A stretch of 64,000 bases of DNA from Deltaproteobacteria bacterium UBA5205 (GTDB taxonomy: Bacteria > Desulfobacterota > Syntrophorhabdia > Syntrophorhabdales > Syntrophorhabdaceae). Each line of letters opens with the position of its first letter. The first letter of the stretch is position 1. The translations under genes were made by a program, and so were the position numbers. The stretch covers positions 24,353-88,352 of the forward strand of contig DHVP01000015.1 of the NCBI GenBank assembly GCA_002412715.1, given 5' to 3'. Shown piece by piece: positions 1 through 9,707 of this stretch. The notes beneath the pieces were generated by a model that had not been told where the DNA came from, did no database searches, and saw only the letters and a program-made list of their open reading frames with translations.

Positions 1-19
1 TGTTGCCATCGGATGTCAT
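1..19 (-). CDS. Fumarate hydratase beta subunit, N-terminal fragment (runs off left edge)
   Basis: Only the first six codons (MTSDGN) are inside the window. The ATG overlaps the TGA stop of the alpha subunit in an ATGA arrangement, the usual layout for a translationally coupled two-subunit class I fumarase. The identity as beta subunit is inferred from this position, because the coding sequence itself is too short to recognise. Confidence 0.5.
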
Positions 20-855
20 AATACGGCCTCCCTCATCCGGTGCGCGTGGCACTGTATATTGACTGCCACGGGCAGCGAAGCGAGATGGCAGGGCGCCATC
101 TTTATGTGGACATCAAGCGCCGTCACGGTGCCGCCATATCCTTGCGGGCCTATTCCGGTCTTGTTGATCTCATCCAATAATTCCATCTCCATCGCGGCAA
201 GCTCATCGTCCGCGTGCCGTGTACCGACGGGAACCATGAGGGCCTCCTTGGACAACAGGGCGGACGTCTCGAAATTACTCCCGATGCCGACACCAACGAT
301 GATGGGCGGACATGGATTGGGGCCTCCCTTTCGTACCATGTCGAGGACGAATCCCTTGACCCCCTCCTTACCCTGGGCAGGCATCAGCATGCGCACTTCT
401 CCATAATTCTCGCTTCCGCCGCCTTTTGGCAATACGGTGATCTTCATCCTGTCTCCCGGCACTATTTTTACATGGATAATGGGAGGAGTATTATCGCCGG
501 TATTCTTCCTGCTGAATGGATGACAGCAGGACTTCCTCAGGTACCCGTTCCGGTATGCCCGGCGCACACCCTCGGAGATCGCTTCCGTCAGGTCGCCTCC
601 GACGATATGAACATCCTGGCCGATCTCCAGAAAGCTCACCGCCAGGCCGGTATCCTGGCATATGGGCATCTTCTCTTCCCGGGCCGTATCGGCATTCTTG
701 AGCAGTTCCCTGAGTACTTCCTTGCCCGCGGGTGATTTCTCCCGTTCTACGGCATCCCCGATGGCCCTGTACATGTTCTGGGAAAGGTTTATGTTGGCAT
801 CGATGAAAAGACGCTCCACAGCGGAAATGATGTCGTTCACATGGATGTCGCGCAT
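16..855 (-). CDS. Class I fumarate hydratase, alpha subunit (Fe-S hydro-lyase)
   Basis: This is the alpha subunit of a two-subunit class I fumarase or tartrate dehydratase-like hydro-lyase, which interconverts fumarate and malate with a [4Fe-4S] cluster. The 279 residues match the usual subunit length. Family motifs visible are PICQDTG near residue 65, KGGGSENYGEVRML near 145, GIGSNFETSALLSKEAL near 192 and GPQGYGGTVTALDVHI near 236. The cysteines of CQDTG, KSCCHP and NPCPP are candidate cluster ligands. It lies 10 nt downstream of malic enzyme and overlaps the next gene by four bases, so the three form an operon for C4-acid interconversion. A tartrate dehydratase cannot be excluded from sequence alone, but the malic enzyme neighbour favours fumarase. 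Confidence 0.92.
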   Translation of the reverse strand: MRDIHVNDIISAVERLFIDANINLSQNMYRAIGDAVEREKSPAGKEVLRELLKNADTAREEKMPICQDTGLAVSFLEIGQDVHIVGGDLTEAISEGVRRAYRNGYLRKSCCHPFSRKNTGDNTPPIIHVKIVPGDRMKITVLPKGGGSENYGEVRMLMPAQGKEGVKGFVLDMVRKGGPNPCPPIIVGVGIGSNFETSALLSKEALMVPVGTRHADDELAAMEMELLDEINKTGIGPQGYGGTVTALDVHIKMAPCHLASLPVAVNIQCHAHRMREAVL

Positions 856-865
856 ACCCGGCTCC

Positions 866-2212
866 TTAATCGACGTAGGGCGGTATCACACCCTTCTCCA
901 TGAGAAGCCCCACTTCGTCCTGAGCCCTACGGATCTTCGTGACCGCCATATTGTAAAGTTCCTTTTCATCGATCGTGAGGCGCGCAACGCCCTGTTTCAT
1001 AGCCATCTTTGCGACGGCCACGGCCTCCCTCGGAAAAACCTCCCATTCGCTCATTGTCGGCAGGAGATGGTCCTCCGTGAGCCCCCGGTCCTCGGCGCAC
1101 CGGGCAAGCTCATAGGCCGCGGCGATGCACATCTCGTCGGTGATGGTCCGCGCCATCACGTCGAGGGTACCCCGGAATATTGCGGGGAATCCCACGGAAT
1201 TATTGACCTGGTTGGGAAAATCGCTCCGTCCCGTCGCCACGATACGGGCCCCGGCCTCTTTCGCGTCCCAGGGCCACATCTCCGGTATCGGGTTTGCGCA
1301 GACAAACACAATGGCATTGTCGGCCATGGAGGCAACCCAATCCTTCTGGATCACGTCGGGTCCCGATTTCGAAAGGGCTATGAGAACATCCTGTCCCTTG
1401 AGGGCCGCCGCCGTATCGCCTTCCCGGTTTTCTCCGTTGGTGGTCCGGGCGAGTTCAAGTTTTTCTTTGTAATTGGGTTTGATATCGTCGCGCTTCCTGT
1501 TGAGTATGCCTTTGCTGTCTACTACGATCACGTTTTTCGGATTGGCGCCCGCCTTTATGAGCATCCGCACAATGCAGACATTGGCGGCGCCTATCCCTAT
1601 CATGGTTATCTTTGCATCCTCAATCCGCTTCCCGACGATCTTGAGGGCATTCACCAGCCCGGCGAGAGTAACGGCCGCTGTTCCCTGCTGGTCGTCATGC
1701 CAGACGGGGATCGGCGATTCCGCCCTCAATTTCTCCAGGATATAGAAGCACTTGGGATTTTCGATATCCTCAAGGTTAATGCCGCCGAATACGGGCGCAA
1801 TCAGTTTGACCGTCCGTATGATCTCATCGGGGTCTTTCGTATCGAGGCAAATGGGAAATGCGTCCACCCCTCCGAGATACTTGAAGAGAAGGGCCTTACC
1901 TTCCATGACCGGTAATCCGGCCATCGGGCCGATGTCGCCAAGCCCGAGGACCCGTGTCCCGTCCGTCACTATCCCGACTGTGTTTCCCTTGTTCGTATAT
2001 TCGTATACCTTTTCGGGATTCCTGCTGATCTCCTTGCAGGGTTCCGCAACCCCCGGCGTATACCATATGGCAAAATCATCGACGTCCCTGATGACACACT
2101 TGGGGACTATCTCAATCTTTCCCTTATAAAAGGGGTGCATTTTCATCGCATCCAGAGCCGGCTTCCTGGCTTTTTCAAGAAGCTCTTCCTTGGTGACCCT
2201 CTCGTCTCCCAT
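866..2212 (-). CDS. NAD(P)-dependent malic enzyme (oxaloacetate-decarboxylating)
   Basis: This enzyme oxidatively decarboxylates malate to pyruvate. Its 448 residues match the short bacterial form without a phosphotransacetylase tail. Family signatures are YTPGVAEPCKEI near residue 50, DGTRVLGLGDIGP near 84, DIENPKCF and WHDDQQGTAAVTLAGL near 170, and a Rossmann motif IGIGAANVC near 206. The gene leads the operon with fumarase, so malate can be drawn to pyruvate or to fumarate. The ATG at 2212 follows a purine-rich GAGAGGGAGGCGTCTC-type ribosome-binding region. Cofactor preference (NAD or NADP) cannot be read from the sequence with certainty. Confidence 0.95.
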   Translation of the reverse strand: MGDERVTKEELLEKARKPALDAMKMHPFYKGKIEIVPKCVIRDVDDFAIWYTPGVAEPCKEISRNPEKVYEYTNKGNTVGIVTDGTRVLGLGDIGPMAGLPVMEGKALLFKYLGGVDAFPICLDTKDPDEIIRTVKLIAPVFGGINLEDIENPKCFYILEKLRAESPIPVWHDDQQGTAAVTLAGLVNALKIVGKRIEDAKITMIGIGAANVCIVRMLIKAGANPKNVIVVDSKGILNRKRDDIKPNYKEKLELARTTNGENREGDTAAALKGQDVLIALSKSGPDVIQKDWVASMADNAIVFVCANPIPEMWPWDAKEAGARIVATGRSDFPNQVNNSVGFPAIFRGTLDVMARTITDEMCIAAAYELARCAEDRGLTEDHLLPTMSEWEVFPREAVAVAKMAMKQGVARLTIDEKELYNMAVTKIRRAQDEVGLLMEKGVIPPYVD

Positions 2213-2337
2213 GAGACGCCTCCCTCTCAGTTATTTCATACCTGTTTCGACATTGTAGTATAGATATGGCAGAAAATGGAATGGAAAAATAGAGAAGTCC
2301 CGGATGATAGGTTTCGGGCTGCAGGCCCATTCAGTCA

Positions 2338-2367
2338 TTGACAAACCGGGGTGAAATCGTTTATTTT
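2338..2367 (+). promoter_or_regulatory. Sigma-70 promoter for tRNA-Met
   Basis: A perfect -35 hexamer TTGACA at 2338-2343 is followed after 18 bases by TATTTT at 2362-2367. This places the start of transcription just before the tRNA at 2380. Confidence 0.6.
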
Positions 2368-2379
2368 ATTAGAAAAGTT

Positions 2380-2452
2380 GGGCCCATAGCTCAGCTGGAA
2401 GAGCCACCGGCTCATAACCGGTAGGTCCTTGGTTCGAACCCAAGTGGGCCCA
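2380..2452 (+). tRNA. tRNA-Met (anticodon CAT)
   Basis: The acceptor stem GGGCCCA (2380-2386) pairs with TGGGCCC (2445-2451), with discriminator A at 2452. The anticodon arm is ACCGG-CTCATAA-CCGGT, giving anticodon CAT, and the T arm contains GGTTCGAACC. No CCA is encoded. The D loop is short. The body resembles elongator tRNA-Met, but a CAU-type tRNA-Ile2 (lysidine-modified) cannot be fully excluded. Confidence 0.93.
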
Positions 2453-2513
2453 ATATAATATGATCAAATGGTGAAAAAATTTCTCATAGAACAAGATTCG
2501 TCAACTGACATGG

Positions 2514-2550
2514 AAGGGGTGTACCATCGGGTACACCCCTTCTCCTTTTT
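2514..2550 (+). terminator. Rho-independent terminator after tRNA-Met
   Basis: A perfect 12-bp stem (2514-2525 with 2530-2541, arm AAGGGGTGTACC) with a 4-nt loop is followed by CTCCTTTTT. It ends one base before the Shine-Dalgarno of the next gene, so it may also act as an attenuator for that gene. Confidence 0.85.
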
Positions 2551-2562
2551 GGAGGCAATAAA

Positions 2563-3273
2563 GTGGAGCAGGAATTAGAGACTCTTTTTGAAGCACAGAA
2601 AATTGAATCGATGATCATGGAAGGGGAACAAAAACTCCTTCAGGCGCCGAGAAGGCTCATGCAGATGGAAGATGAGCTGGGTACGGTCCGGGAGAAGATC
2701 GAAAAGGAAAAAGAGATCATCGAAGAACTCGAAAAGGAACGTCGCAAGAAAGAGAAGGAACTGGAAGTCGAGAAAGACAAGATCAAGAAGCTTGAAGTAA
2801 GGCTCTACGACGTAAAAACGAACAAGGAATATCAGGCTCTCCTCAAGGAAATAGAATCCGCCAAGGAAGCAAACGATCGTACCGAGGAGGACGTGCTCGT
2901 CCTCATGGACAAAGTCGAAGACCTTAAGAAGGACTTTGAAGGTTCCACGGTACAGCTCAAGAAACTCGAGAAAGAATCCGAAATCGAAAGAGCGGAGATT
3001 GAAAAAGAAACACGGTCGATGGACGAAGTAATAGCAAAGCTTACTACGGAAAGGGACAACCTGCTTTCCGTCGTCAACGATAACCTCCGGACCATCTACG
3101 GCATTCTTCGCGAAAAACGCGGGGGCATCGCCGTTACCAACGTGAAACATGGGGTGTGCCTTGGCTGCAACATGAACATCCCTCCCCAGCTTTTCATTGA
3201 GGTCACCAAAAACAAGCAGCTTATTCAATGTCCGAGCTGCAACCGGATTCTCTTCTTCAGAGAAAACGATTAA
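2563..3273 (+). CDS. Coiled-coil protein with C-terminal C4 zinc ribbon (CT398/DUF164-like)
   Basis: The first 190 or so residues are a highly charged Glu/Lys-rich coiled coil. The C-terminus has a CLGC...CPSC zinc ribbon (residues about 200-228), which matches the zinc-ribbon family next to RNase H genes in many bacteria. Family members are thought to bind nucleic acid or flagellar/secretion components, but no function is established here. The start is GTG at 2563, seven bases after GGAGG at 2551-2555. The stop TAA overlaps the ATG of the following RNase H-like gene by one base (TAATG), so the two are probably co-translated. Confidence 0.85.
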   Translation: MEQELETLFEAQKIESMIMEGEQKLLQAPRRLMQMEDELGTVREKIEKEKEIIEELEKERRKKEKELEVEKDKIKKLEVRLYDVKTNKEYQALLKEIESAKEANDRTEEDVLVLMDKVEDLKKDFEGSTVQLKKLEKESEIERAEIEKETRSMDEVIAKLTTERDNLLSVVNDNLRTIYGILREKRGGIAVTNVKHGVCLGCNMNIPPQLFIEVTKNKQLIQCPSCNRILFFREND

Positions 3274-3665
3274 TGCGCTGGCATGTTCATGTTGACGGGG
3301 CTTCCTCCGGCAACCCGGGAAAGTCCGGCGCCGGCATCGTCGCCAGGGACGACAAAGGGAGCGTGATATTCACCAGAGCGGTCTTTTTGGGGGAAATGAC
3401 AAACAATATGGCCGAGTATGAGGCCCTTCTTTACGCCTTGAGGAGCGCCCAGGAACAGTCTGTCAGAAACGTGACCGTATATACAGATTCTCAACTTGTG
3501 GCGAATCAGGTTACGGGAGTATATAAGATCAAGAATTTAACCCTCCTGGAATACGTGAAGCGCGTCAAACAAATCATAAGCAATTTCGACCATTTTACGA
3601 TACAATATATACCGCGGGAACAAAACAGTGAAGCAGACAAACTCGCGAAGGATGCCATATTAAAA

Positions 3666-3671
<6 letters not shown>
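3273..3671 (+). CDS. Ribonuclease HI-family protein
   Basis: An RNase H fold protein of about 132 residues, of the short archaeal/Firmicutes-type RNase HI group. Visible motifs are HVDGASSGNPGKSGAG near the start (first catalytic Asp), NNMAEYEALLYAL (catalytic Glu), TVYTDSQLVANQV (Asp) and NSEADKLAKDA (last Asp). This completes the DEDD set needed to cut RNA in RNA-DNA hybrids. The ATG at 3273 overlaps the stop of the upstream gene. An in-frame start at 3228 would add 15 residues before the conserved strand and is less likely. The last six bases of the gene already belong to the 5' strand of rnpB. Confidence 0.9.
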
Positions 3672-4023
<352 letters not shown>

Positions 4024-4157
4024 TTTTTTTCAAACAGCAAGGTCCGGGGTTCGGGGGTCAGGGAGGATGTGGGGTCAGACCCGTTAAACCGGTTGTGTGC
4101 CCTCCGAAGAGGACTCCATCCACGGTTACCTGGACGATAGACGAAACAGACCGGTCA

Positions 4158-5747
4158 ATGGAACAGAAGAACACAAAGATCGCTGTCATCCTCATCCTTG
4201 TCGCGTGCTGCGGACTCTTTCTTACCAACATCGGCGGCCGGGATTTCTGGGCTCCGGACGAGGGTGACTTCGCTGAGATCGTCAAAGAGCTGGACAACAA
4301 TTTTGTCGTCCCTCATCTCAACAATTCGGCCTACGCTGAAAAACCTCCCCTTTTTTATTATGTCGTCTTCGCCTTTGCCAAAACCTTTCGATGGCTTCCG
4401 GAAGAGACGTCCATGCGGCTGGCGTCAGGCTTTGCAGCCATTCTTACGATCATCGCACTTTTCCTTGTAATCCGGTCTTTCTTCGGTATACGAATGGCCT
4501 TGTACAGCGTCGTCATACTCGCCCTCGCGCCTCTTTTTTACTGGCAGGCACGCTACCTCCAGGTCGATATGGTCTTTTCAGCCGCCCTGGTCGCCGCACT
4601 GCTCGTCTTCTTCCAGTTCATGAAGAGTGGGAGGAAGGCCTGGTATTACCTGTTCTTTGTCGCCCTTGCCTTTGCCTTTATGGCCAAAGGCCCTCTCGCG
4701 CTGGCACTTGCGGCACCCGTAGCCGTCCTCTATTGCGCCTCCGAAAGAAGACTGTCGGTATTCTTCACGAGGCATACCTGCATCGGAGTCCTTCTTTTCC
4801 TGATCATCGTTCTCCCATGGTATCTTGCCGTGTATCTCAGGGAAGGATTTCCCTATTTGTACGAGAACATCCTTCGCCAGAATTTTCTCAGGTTCTTTGA
4901 TGCCTGGAGCCACAAGAGGCCTTTCTATTATTATTTCACGACCCTTCCCCTTGATTTCTTCCCCTGGAGCCTTTTTCTGCCCCTAGGCCTGTACGCGGCG
5001 GTGAAGAACTGGAGGGAGGACCCTGGAGCGCGGTACTTTTGCCTCTGGTTCCTCTGGTTCTTTTTCTTTCTGTCCCTTTCCTCCGGCAAGATCAGCAAAT
5101 ACATGCTGCCTGCCCTTCCCGCCCTTGCCGTGATAGTATCGGGTTCCATAACGGATGGAAAGAGTCTCTATAATAAAATAGTCTTCTGTGTCACGGGCTC
5201 GGTATTCCTCGCCCTGGGGATAGCGCTTCTTACGTATAGGACATCCCTCTATGGCGAATTCCTGCCTGAAAGGATCATCCTTGGATCGCTTGCCATCGGC
5301 ATCGGGATTCTCATTATTCTGTGCGTCCGCTTCAATGTCCCCCGGGCCGCCTTTGCTTCCATCGCCGTCTTTATGGGACTAGCCTTCATGACAGGAAACA
5401 TTTCCATATTCGAAAAATGGAATCTGTACAAATCCCCGAAACCCGTCAGCGAAAAGATAAGAAGCCTCGTGGGTGAGGATGTACCCTGGGTCTATTATGG
5501 CAGTATGCGCGGAGTTTATGTATACTACGTCGGTAGATTTGCGGTCCATGTCGAGGAACACGACGTCGCCGGGCTCAAGCGGTTCGCCGGCGCCCAGAAA
5601 AAATTTTATCTCCTGACCCGACAACGTGACGCCGACGAGGTCACGCAGGCCGTCCCGGGTGCCATGGTGCAATCTCGGGACCGTATCGGTAGTACGGACA
5701 TGGTCATCTTCAGCTACGAAAAAAGTATGACGGATAACAGCCGATGA
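4158..5747 (+). CDS. GT-C family membrane glycosyltransferase (ArnT/PMT-like)
   Basis: A polytopic inner-membrane protein of about 529 residues with roughly 11-12 hydrophobic segments. The first periplasmic loop carries WAPDEGDFAE and EKPPLFYY, the signature of ArnT-like transferases that use undecaprenyl- or dolichyl-linked sugars and act in the periplasm (GT39/GT83 clan). The ATG at 4158 lies just before the first membrane helix (KIAVILILV). A GTG at 4095 would add 21 polar residues and is less convincing. The stop overlaps the next, homologous gene by four bases (ATGA), so the two act as a tandem pair. The acceptor, lipid A or another envelope molecule, is not known. Confidence 0.87.
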   Translation: MEQKNTKIAVILILVACCGLFLTNIGGRDFWAPDEGDFAEIVKELDNNFVVPHLNNSAYAEKPPLFYYVVFAFAKTFRWLPEETSMRLASGFAAILTIIALFLVIRSFFGIRMALYSVVILALAPLFYWQARYLQVDMVFSAALVAALLVFFQFMKSGRKAWYYLFFVALAFAFMAKGPLALALAAPVAVLYCASERRLSVFFTRHTCIGVLLFLIIVLPWYLAVYLREGFPYLYENILRQNFLRFFDAWSHKRPFYYYFTTLPLDFFPWSLFLPLGLYAAVKNWREDPGARYFCLWFLWFFFFLSLSSGKISKYMLPALPALAVIVSGSITDGKSLYNKIVFCVTGSVFLALGIALLTYRTSLYGEFLPERIILGSLAIGIGILIILCVRFNVPRAAFASIAVFMGLAFMTGNISIFEKWNLYKSPKPVSEKIRSLVGEDVPWVYYGSMRGVYVYYVGRFAVHVEEHDVAGLKRFAGAQKKFYLLTRQRDADEVTQAVPGAMVQSRDRIGSTDMVIFSYEKSMTDNSR

Positions 5748-7387
5748 AACTTGGTAAGAGCTTCGCCAGGTATACGATAATCCTTCTCGTTCTCTCCTAC
5801 GCCTTTGTTTTCTATGGCCTCGGTAATTACTCCCTCAAGGAACCCGATGAAGGCAGGTACGCCGAAATACCGCGGGAGATGGTGCAAAGCGGCGATTTCA
5901 CCGTTCCGCGCCTCAATGACGTCCGCTATTTTGAAAAACCTCCCTTTCTCTACTGGTCCGTCGCTGCTTCGTATAAGCTGTTCGGGATAAACGAATGGTC
6001 GTTCAGGTTTCCCAACGCCCTCGCGGCCGTCCTGTGCGTCTTCAGCCTCTTCTTTTTCCTGCGGCGCTGGGTCGATGAAAAAGCCGCTTTCCTGGCCTCC
6101 CTCGTTCTGTTGTCGTCCACGGGTTTTTTTGCTATGGCGCGAATAGTCACGACGGACATGATCCTCACCTTCTGGTTGTTCCTGTCCCTTCTGTGTTTTT
6201 ACGGGTACTACCGGGAGCGAAAAGGCGCATTCCTCTATGGGTTCTATGCGGCCATGGCACTGGCGACGCTGACCAAGGGCCCTGTCGCACCCGTTCTGCT
6301 ATGCGGCACGATCTTCGTCTTTTTGCTTACGGAACGCAACATCTCTTTTGCGAGACAGATGAAGCCGGTCCGCGGCCTTCTTCTGTACCTTCTGATAGCC
6401 GCTCCCTGGTTCATTATCATCTCGCTGAGAGAAAAGGAGTTCTTTGATTTCTTCTTCGTCGATCAGCATTTCCTCCGTTTCATTTCGACAAAACATAAGC
6501 GCAGCGGACCTGTCTATTATTTCATACCCGTCCTCCTGGCAGGGATGCTTCCCTGGTCGTTCTTCATCCCGCGGGCCGTACTTTCAGCCTGGAAAAGACC
6601 TGATTGCCGCCTGTTCCTCTTATGGTCGGCCATTGTCTTTGCGTTCTTCAGCCTCTCCGGATCGAAGCTTCCCCCCTACATTCTTCCTCTTTTCCCGACT
6701 GTTTCCGTGGTGGTAGGGGGGCTTTTCCATGACAGGGCCGGATCCCCGTTCAGGAAACCCTGGGAAATCATCGCCTGCGGCCTCTTAATGGCAATCCTGG
6801 CTTTTTCCTGTCTCGTTTATTTCAGCCCTTCCTTCATGGCCTATATTGCGGACGTCTCCATGGACGCTCCCGGGATAACAGGGGACCTCAGACACTTTTC
6901 ATTGTGGATATCCTTTACGGCGTCAGTCTGCCTTGTGCTTCTCTTTTTCAGAAGGTTCAGACTCCCCGGCCCCCTTTTCGTAATCCTTTTTCTCTTCTCC
7001 CTTTCCACTGTCATCGCCATCATGGCCCAGTCAGGCGTGATTGACAGGGTCAATACGGTCAAGAAACTGGCGGCGGCGGCGCGTGAGGCGGATCCCCCGC
7101 CGGATATTATAGTCAACTATTCCGCGCTCGATCTGACACTTCCCTTTTACCTGGGAAGGCCGGTTACGATTGCCTCCTACAAGGGAGAGCTTGCTATGGG
7201 ATCGAAATATGACGACGCCAGAAAGATATTCATGGAGGAAGAGGAGTTTTTCCGGCTCATCGGTTCTGAGAGGAAGGTCCTCTTCGTAACAAAACTAAAG
7301 AGGATCGACAACCTCGAAAAACGCTTTCCCGGACGTATCAGGACGCGAATCTGTCAGAACGACCGCTGCCTGCTCTCCAATTACTGA
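5744..7387 (+). CDS. GT-C family membrane glycosyltransferase (ArnT/PMT-like), second copy
   Basis: A 547-residue polytopic membrane protein homologous to its upstream neighbour. It has KEPDEGRYAEIPREM near residue 32 and FEKPPFLYWS near 66, the first-loop acidic motif and EKPP motif of ArnT-like transferases. About a dozen hydrophobic helices are followed by a soluble C-terminal tail of about 100 residues. It is closer to the ArnT consensus than the first copy, in which the motif is DEGDFAE. The two genes are translationally coupled, which suggests sequential or alternative sugar transfers to the same envelope acceptor. Confidence 0.88.
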   Translation: MKLGKSFARYTIILLVLSYAFVFYGLGNYSLKEPDEGRYAEIPREMVQSGDFTVPRLNDVRYFEKPPFLYWSVAASYKLFGINEWSFRFPNALAAVLCVFSLFFFLRRWVDEKAAFLASLVLLSSTGFFAMARIVTTDMILTFWLFLSLLCFYGYYRERKGAFLYGFYAAMALATLTKGPVAPVLLCGTIFVFLLTERNISFARQMKPVRGLLLYLLIAAPWFIIISLREKEFFDFFFVDQHFLRFISTKHKRSGPVYYFIPVLLAGMLPWSFFIPRAVLSAWKRPDCRLFLLWSAIVFAFFSLSGSKLPPYILPLFPTVSVVVGGLFHDRAGSPFRKPWEIIACGLLMAILAFSCLVYFSPSFMAYIADVSMDAPGITGDLRHFSLWISFTASVCLVLLFFRRFRLPGPLFVILFLFSLSTVIAIMAQSGVIDRVNTVKKLAAAAREADPPPDIIVNYSALDLTLPFYLGRPVTIASYKGELAMGSKYDDARKIFMEEEEFFRLIGSERKVLFVTKLKRIDNLEKRFPGRIRTRICQNDRCLLSNY

Positions 7388-7410
7388 AACGGCGAGGTTG
7401 TCATATCGCA

Positions 7411-8946
7411 ATGGTCCCGAAATATCCCGATCATATACAGAAAACCTCATGTGTCCCTCGTGGAGGACGGCTTGGTGTGTACCTCTGTGTTCTTATCGTG
7501 GCCGTCCTTTGCTGCGCCCAATCCGCCCGGTCGGACACCGACCCTGCACAGGCCCTTGCCGGCGACATAGAGAGCATCCTTCGTGATCCTGCGCTGGACT
7601 CCGCCCACCTGGGAGTCGTGATCGGTTCGGTGACCACGGGACAGAGGCTTTTCGAACTGAACGGCAGCAAACGCTTCGTGCCTGCATCCAACATGAAGCT
7701 CTTCACTTCGGCCGCCGCCCTGCTCGCTCTCACGCCGGAATATCGCTATGAAACACGGCTCCTCACCGGCGGTTCCCTGCGCTCCGGGATACTTCACGGC
7801 GATCTCATCATAGAGGGATCAGGTGATCCCACGATATCGGGTTATTTCAACGGGGGTGATCCCCTCCATGTCTTCCGGCAATGGACAACCAGATTGAAGG
7901 AAATGGGAGTGAGGGAGATCCGCGGCGATCTCATCATCGACAATTCCGCCTTCACCGGGCAGCCCTATCCCGCGGGCTGGGAAATAGGCGATGCCACAAA
8001 CTGTTTTTCGGCCCGGAGGGATGCCTTCACCTTTAACAACAATTGTATCCAGCTCGATATAACCCCGGTCAGCGGCCGGGAAGGGATTCGACTTGTCATG
8101 GAACCCGTTACCGGCTACGTACGGCTGCTCAACCGTCTGACACAGCACCCGGGCCCGGGCCAGGGCATGGTCGGATTCGAGTACACAACACCGAGGACTC
8201 TTCTCATAACCGGCTCTATCGGGGCCCAAAGCAATACGGTAACCCGCTACGTCGCCGTCAACCATCCCGCCTATTTCGGCGGCTTTGTCTTTAAAGAGAC
8301 TCTCGCGGCGGACGGAATCGCCGTGAAAGGAGAGATAGCCTGCGCCCGCAACTGTCCGAAGATCGTCGATATACAGGACGTCCGAAGGAAAAAGACGTTC
8401 AAGACCGCAGCCGTCTATCGTTCTCCCAAACTTTCTGAAATCATAAAGGTTGTCAATAAGCTCAGCAACAATCTCTACGCCGAATTGCTTCTCTTCGCGA
8501 TAGGGAAGGCAGCCGGTGACGAGTCCCCGAATGCGGCACTCAACACCCTCAGCAATGCCGGCATCGACACCGCCGGGGTCTCCATGGCCGATGGCTCCGG
8601 TTTGTCCCGTCACAATCTCGTCACTCCCAGCGTCATAGTCGATTTGCTGAAGGCCATGGCACAGGGCCCGTATGCGTCCTGTTACATCGAGTCACTTCCC
8701 GTCATGAGCCTGAACGGCACCCTCGGTAACCGGCTCAAGGGCTCCGTCGCAGAGGGGAGAATCCGTGCAAAGACGGGTTCCATGACGCACGTCAGGAGCC
8801 TGTCGGGGTTCGTGACGACGAAGAACAACGAGATATTGGCCTTTTCGATCTTGTCGAACAACTACGATGCGGCCGTCCAGGCAGTCGATACCGTTGTCGA
8901 CAGGATCATCCTCAGGCTTCTCGACCACCCTTTGGTCGCACAATAG
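7411..8946 (+). CDS. dacB: D-alanyl-D-alanine carboxypeptidase/endopeptidase (PBP4, peptidase S13)
   Basis: A periplasmic serine peptidase that trims or cuts peptidoglycan peptide cross-links. The 511 residues match the PBP4 family. Motifs are SNMK (SxxK nucleophile, within ASNMKLFTSAAALL, about residue 93), SNN (SxN, within KLSNNLYAELLLF, about 352) and KTG (within RAKTGSMTHVRSLSG, about 454). The large insertion between SxxK and SxN typical of S13 enzymes is present. A hydrophobic stretch at residues 24-38 can serve as signal peptide. It follows the glycosyltransferase pair by 23 nt on the same strand, consistent with an envelope-modification operon. Confidence 0.93.
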   Translation: MVPKYPDHIQKTSCVPRGGRLGVYLCVLIVAVLCCAQSARSDTDPAQALAGDIESILRDPALDSAHLGVVIGSVTTGQRLFELNGSKRFVPASNMKLFTSAAALLALTPEYRYETRLLTGGSLRSGILHGDLIIEGSGDPTISGYFNGGDPLHVFRQWTTRLKEMGVREIRGDLIIDNSAFTGQPYPAGWEIGDATNCFSARRDAFTFNNNCIQLDITPVSGREGIRLVMEPVTGYVRLLNRLTQHPGPGQGMVGFEYTTPRTLLITGSIGAQSNTVTRYVAVNHPAYFGGFVFKETLAADGIAVKGEIACARNCPKIVDIQDVRRKKTFKTAAVYRSPKLSEIIKVVNKLSNNLYAELLLFAIGKAAGDESPNAALNTLSNAGIDTAGVSMADGSGLSRHNLVTPSVIVDLLKAMAQGPYASCYIESLPVMSLNGTLGNRLKGSVAEGRIRAKTGSMTHVRSLSGFVTTKNNEILAFSILSNNYDAAVQAVDTVVDRIILRLLDHPLVAQ

Positions 8947-8951
8947 CGCCG

Positions 8952-9707
8952 TCAACGGATGATTCGGCGGCGCATCAGTTTGAAGGGAAACGGGGCGAGG
9001 ATAATAACGACGACTATTATCCATGTCACACCCTCGAGCGCCTTCCCCGGTGAGCCTTCGGCAAGGGCCCTGCAAACGTTCGTGAGATGGAACAGAGGGG
9101 TAAACCAGGCAATCTTGCTAACGAAGGACGGCAGGCTGTCGAGGGGAAAGAAGATCCCCGAAAAGAGGAACATCGGGGACATGAGCAGGGTGTAGAAATA
9201 ATTCAGGGAGTCGACACCGGGGACAAGTGCCACGCACATCAGGGAGATCTCCGCAAAAATGAGCCCGCTCAGGAAAAGAACGGGGACGACAAAAACGATC
9301 AGGGCGGAATCGACGAGCTGGAAGGCGCTTATCGTCCCGATAATGATCACACCGTAGAGGATGCTCTTCGTCGCTCCCCACATCATCTCCCCCGCAATGA
9401 GGTCGTCGATGTTGACGGGCGTTGCAAGGATGGCGTCGAAGGTCTTCTGGAAGAATATCCGTACATAGGTCGAGTAGGTACATTCATAGACCGTGGCGAA
9501 CATCGATGACGACGCTATGATGCCAGGCGCGATGAAGTTGATGTAGGGTTTTCCCTGGACGTGTTCGATGTATCCTCCGAGACCGAAACCAAGGGCGACG
9601 AGGTACAGGATGGGTTCGACGAAATTGAGGGCGATACTCGAGAGATACAGCTTCGTGTAGACCGTGAAATGCCTCTGCCACACACGAAAGGCCCGTTTAA
9701 CTTTCAA
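8952..9707 (-). CDS. ABC-2 type transporter permease (NodJ-like)
   Basis: A 251-residue integral membrane protein with about six hydrophobic segments and a NodJ/ABC-2 signature around residues 180-215 (LMSPMFLFSGIFFPLDSLP). It starts inside the end of the ATPase gene (11-nt overlap), so the two subunits are made together as an exporter. NodIJ-like systems export lipo-oligosaccharides, drugs or polysaccharides. The substrate here is unknown. Confidence 0.9.
   Translation of the reverse strand: MKVKRAFRVWQRHFTVYTKLYLSSIALNFVEPILYLVALGFGLGGYIEHVQGKPYINFIAPGIIASSSMFATVYECTYSTYVRIFFQKTFDAILATPVNIDDLIAGEMMWGATKSILYGVIIIGTISAFQLVDSALIVFVVPVLFLSGLIFAEISLMCVALVPGVDSLNYFYTLLMSPMFLFSGIFFPLDSLPSFVSKIAWFTPLFHLTNVCRALAEGSPGKALEGVTWIIVVVIILAPFPFKLMRRRIIR

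Noticed and set aside
662..1915. Plus-strand 417-codon open frame opposite malic enzyme
   Set aside because: It is antisense to a clearly conserved enzyme, has no family features, and the frame openness follows from codon bias.
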